The position numbers were made by a program, and so were the translations under genes. Under the pieces are notes generated by a model. That model was not told the origin of the DNA and searched no databases. It saw only the letters and a program-made list of their open reading frames with translations. This document shows, piece after piece, positions 61,756 to 64,000 of a DNA stretch of 64,000 nt. Where the stretch lies: positions 36,570 to 100,569 of the forward strand of contig NZ_MBLO01000261.1 of NCBI RefSeq assembly GCF_001854805.1, written 5' to 3'. Numbering within the stretch: position 1 is the first letter of the stretch; every line of letters begins with the position of its first letter. This DNA comes from Pseudofrankia coriaricola (GTDB lineage Bacteria > Actinomycetota > Actinomycetes > Frankiales > Frankiaceae).

Positions 61756-63555
61756 TCAGAGCCAGGACGGGTCGGTGTCGAGGGTGGTGCGGTCGAGGCT
61801 CGCGAGCAGGTCGAGCTGGGGGCCGGTCCTCGGCAGCTCGTAGCGGAAGAAGTACCGGGCGGCCTGGCGCTTGCCGTCGTAGAACGGGCCGTCCTTGCCC
61901 GCGGCGGCCAGTGCCTGCGCGAGCCACAGCCAGGCGACGACGATGTGTCCGACCGCCTCCAGGTAGACCGTCGCGTTCGCGAGCGTGACGTCCAGGTCGC
62001 CGGCGCCGTGCAGCAGACCGGTGACCTCGACGACGCGGTCGAGGGCGGCGGACAGCTGGGTGCCGAGAGCCGCGAGCTCGCCGCCGGCGGCCGTCGCGGC
62101 GGTGATGGTGGTGCGCATCATCCCGACGAGCGCGGCCAGGCCCGCGCCGCCGCCGATGGCGACCTTTCGGCCGAGCAGGTCGAGCCCCTGGATGCCGTGC
62201 GTGCCCTCGTGGATCGGGTTCAACCGGTTGTCGCGGAAATGCAGCTCCACGTCGTACTCGCGGGTATAGCCGTAGCCGCCGTGGACCTGGATGGCGAGGC
62301 TGTTCGCCTCCAGGCACCACTGCGACGGCCAGCTCTTCACGACCGGGGTGAGCGTGTCGAGCAGCAGGTGCGCCTGGTCGCGTTCGGCCTGGGTGGGCGC
62401 GGTGCGCTCGTCGTCCAGCAGCTTGCCGGCGTAGAGGACGAGCGCGAGCGCGCCCTCGACGTAGGACTTCTGCGCGAGCAGCATCCGCCGGACGTCGGCG
62501 TGCTCGATGATCGGTACCTGGGGCGCGCGCGGGTCCTTGCCGGCCGGCGGGCGGCCCTGCGGCCGTTCTTTCGCGTATTTCAGCGCCTTCAGATAGCCCG
62601 CATAGCCCAGGGCCATCGCGCCCGCGCCGACGTGCACGCGGGCCGAGTTCATCATCGTGAACATGTACGAGAGGCCTTTGTGGGGCTCGCCGACCAGGTA
62701 ACCGACGGCGCCGGGCTCGCCGCCCGGCTGGTTGCGCCCCTCGCCGAAGTTCAGCAGCGTGTTCGTGGTGCCGCGGTATCCCAGCTTGTGGTTGAGGCCC
62801 GCGAGCGTGACGTCATTGCGCTCGCCGAGCGAGCCGTCCTCGTCGACGAGCACCTTCGGCACGATGAAGAGGCTGATGCCCTTCACGCCCGCCGGGCCGC
62901 CGGGAATCTTCGCCAGCACCAGGTGGACGATGTTCTCGGACAGCTCGTGGTCGCCGCCGGAGATCCACATCTTGTTGCCGAACAGGCGGTAGGTGCCGTC
63001 GGGCCGCGGCTCGGCCCGGGTGGTGATGTCCGACAGCGACGAGCCGGCCTGCGGCTCGGACAGGCACATCGTCCCGTAGAAACGCCCTTCCAACTGCGGG
63101 CGGACGTAGCGGTCGACCTGCTCGGGCGTGCCGTGGGCGACCAGCAGGTTCGAGTTGCCGATGGACAGGAACGGATAGGCGAACGTCGAGATGTTCGCCG
63201 CCTGGAACCAGGCGAAGCAGGCGCTCGCGACCACGTCGGGCAGCTGCGCGCCGCCCAGCTCCGCGTCGAAGGTGGCGGCCGTCAGACCGGTCTTGGCGAG
63301 CACCTCCAGCGCCGCGCCGACCTGCGGGATCATCGAGACCCGCTGGCCGTCAAACGTCGGCTCGTGCGTGTCGGCCGCCCGCAGGTGCGGGTGGAAGTGC
63401 TCTGTCGCGACCTGCTCGGCGAGGTCGAGAACCGCGTCGAATGTCTCCCGCGTGTGCTCGGCGAACCGCTCGCGGCTGGTAAGCGCCGTCACGTCCAGCC
63501 ACTCGTACAGCAGGAAGTCGAGATTCCGCCGCGATAACAGCACAGACTCGGCCAT
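61756..63555 (-). CDS. Acyl-CoA dehydrogenase, large FadE/DmdC-like
   Basis: 599 residues, typical of the large FadE class. Motifs: MCLSEPQAGSSLSDITTRAE, FGNKMWISGGDHEL, HKLGYRGTTNTLLNFG, VHVGAGAMALGYAGYLKALK, and NPIHEGTHGIQGLDLLGRK with a Glu in the usual catalytic place. The C-terminal 130 residues form the helical domain found in DmdC-like proteins. DmdC acts on methylmercaptopropionyl-CoA, but similar enzymes act on ordinary fatty acyl-CoAs, so no substrate is assigned. The ATG at 63555 is chosen because the family begins MAESVLLSRRNLDFLLYEW; the upstream extension is low-complexity. Confidence 0.88.
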   Translation of the reverse strand: MAESVLLSRRNLDFLLYEWLDVTALTSRERFAEHTRETFDAVLDLAEQVATEHFHPHLRAADTHEPTFDGQRVSMIPQVGAALEVLAKTGLTAATFDAELGGAQLPDVVASACFAWFQAANISTFAYPFLSIGNSNLLVAHGTPEQVDRYVRPQLEGRFYGTMCLSEPQAGSSLSDITTRAEPRPDGTYRLFGNKMWISGGDHELSENIVHLVLAKIPGGPAGVKGISLFIVPKVLVDEDGSLGERNDVTLAGLNHKLGYRGTTNTLLNFGEGRNQPGGEPGAVGYLVGEPHKGLSYMFTMMNSARVHVGAGAMALGYAGYLKALKYAKERPQGRPPAGKDPRAPQVPIIEHADVRRMLLAQKSYVEGALALVLYAGKLLDDERTAPTQAERDQAHLLLDTLTPVVKSWPSQWCLEANSLAIQVHGGYGYTREYDVELHFRDNRLNPIHEGTHGIQGLDLLGRKVAIGGGAGLAALVGMMRTTITAATAAGGELAALGTQLSAALDRVVEVTGLLHGAGDLDVTLANATVYLEAVGHIVVAWLWLAQALAAAGKDGPFYDGKRQAARYFFRYELPRTGPQLDLLASLDRTTLDTDPSWL

Positions 63556-63911
63556 GGCGTAACCGTATCCACTCTGTCTCTGGTTCGCTCCGTCCGGGCA
63601 GCGCACTACGGCCCCTTACTCGCTTCGCTCCCAAGGGACCTCCGTGCGCTGTCCTCCTCCGCTCACGGGCGCTCCGGCGACCTCCGCTGCGGCCCAACCA
63701 CGTTCGCTTCGCTCCGTGGCCGGGCCTCCGCGGAGGCGCGCCTCCGCGCCAGCTCGGTTGCTTTCCGCGGTGACGTCACCAGCCCGAGACCGCGGCGCTC
63801 GCGGGGATGCTTCTAGACCGGGTCGTTGTGGTTTGGTGACGCGCGGCGGTAGGTGACCGTGCTGGGCGCGGAGGCGCGCTCCGCGGAGCCCCGCCCATGA
63901 GCGAAGTGGAG
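63556..63911. other. Intergenic region before IS element
   Basis: No gene seen. It has palindromic GC-rich stretches (CCTCCGCGGAGG near 63726 and GGCGCGCCTCCGCGCC-like text after it) and an imperfect hairpin in CCACGTTCGCTTCGCTCCGT. Open frames on either strand do not look like protein. Confidence 0.4.
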
Positions 63912-64000
63912 TGATCCCGGTTCTGTAGACAGTGGACGTACTTATCACTGACTACCAGGGAGATCCGGGGATGGGATCGATGCGGAGGAAGTTCACCCAG
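63912..64000 (+). mobile_element. Left end of IS3-family insertion sequence
   Basis: The run TGATCCCGGTTCTGTAGACA starts a typical IS3-type end, about 60 bp ahead of a transposase ORF whose first residues are MGSMRRKFTQ. The element continues beyond the window, so its length and the right end cannot be seen. The exact outer base is uncertain by a few nucleotides. Confidence 0.6.
63971..64000 (+). CDS. IS3-family transposase OrfA start (partial)
   Basis: ATG at 63971 opens MGSMRRKFTQ, matching the start of IS3-family OrfA helix-turn-helix proteins (RRKFTxEF). GATCCGGGG precedes it. Only ten residues lie within the window. Confidence 0.55.
   Translation, partial: MGSMRRKFTQ

Noticed and set aside
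63616..63948. Frame upstream of the last FadE gene
   Set aside because: Arg/Gly-rich translation across palindromic DNA; no start signal.

Overview
The window is very G+C-rich actinobacterial chromosome. GTG starts are common, gene pairs often overlap by ATGA or GTGA, and it carries a mycothiol/DinB-type protein, WhiB-free SigE-family regulation, a hopanoid radical-SAM gene (hpnH), a 13E12/HNH protein and many FadE-type genes. Hopanoid synthesis together with this gene style suggests a Frankia or Pseudofrankia-like soil actinomycete. That is an inference; no rRNA or other taxonomic marker is present.

Layout. 1-5 kb: the end of an HNH endonuclease gene, then two sigma-factor operons, one with a kelch-type membrane protein and one with a pentapeptide-repeat protein. 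5-10.6 kb: two Ser/Thr kinases on the minus strand, one with FHA and zinc ribbons, one with TPRs and fourteen WD40 repeats. 11-16.3 kb: a leucine/branched-chain acyl-CoA operon (MCC beta, MCC alpha, acyl-CoA dehydrogenase) with two palindromes at its head. 16.4-17.4 kb: a VapBC-like toxin-antitoxin pair and an orphan Phd antitoxin. 17.8-20.7 kb: proS, a partial proS duplication, and hpnH. 21-28 kb: DinB/TetR divergent pair, crotonase plus thioesterase, an MBL hydrolase and a double acyl-CoA dehydrogenase. 28-29 kb: a scar with a large hairpin, tRNA-3'-end-like sequence, an AlpA-like gene and a truncated MFS gene. 29.1-31.7 kb: a three-gene type III polyketide (phenolic lipid) operon like srsABC.

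31.9-38.5 kb holds small accessory genes (DUF488, nucleotidyltransferase, S3-like KH protein, methyltransferase, MerR plus oxidoreductase). Four related intergenic elements built from phased TGGCCA boxes lie among them. 39-43.4 kb has a membrane protein and two binding lipoproteins without permeases. 43.5-47.5 kb has a MarR-GNAT fusion, an unknown protein and an HTH-TPR regulator. 48-51 kb carries an NnaR-like regulator beside the nitrate transporter NarK. 51-54 kb has MerR and a DHA2 exporter, 54-56.3 kb a methyltransferase, an RHH-HTH fusion and a siderophore-interacting protein.

56.3-60.5 kb is the most distinctive system: a TerY-type vWA protein, a PP2C phosphatase and a divergent kinase in one tightly packed operon. 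This kinase is unusual in having a transmembrane helix and an NHL-type beta-propeller like PknD, which would turn the usually cytoplasmic TerY-PP2C-kinase triad into a membrane receptor. Two DUF202 membrane proteins, a large FadE-type dehydrogenase and the left end of an IS3-family element complete the window.
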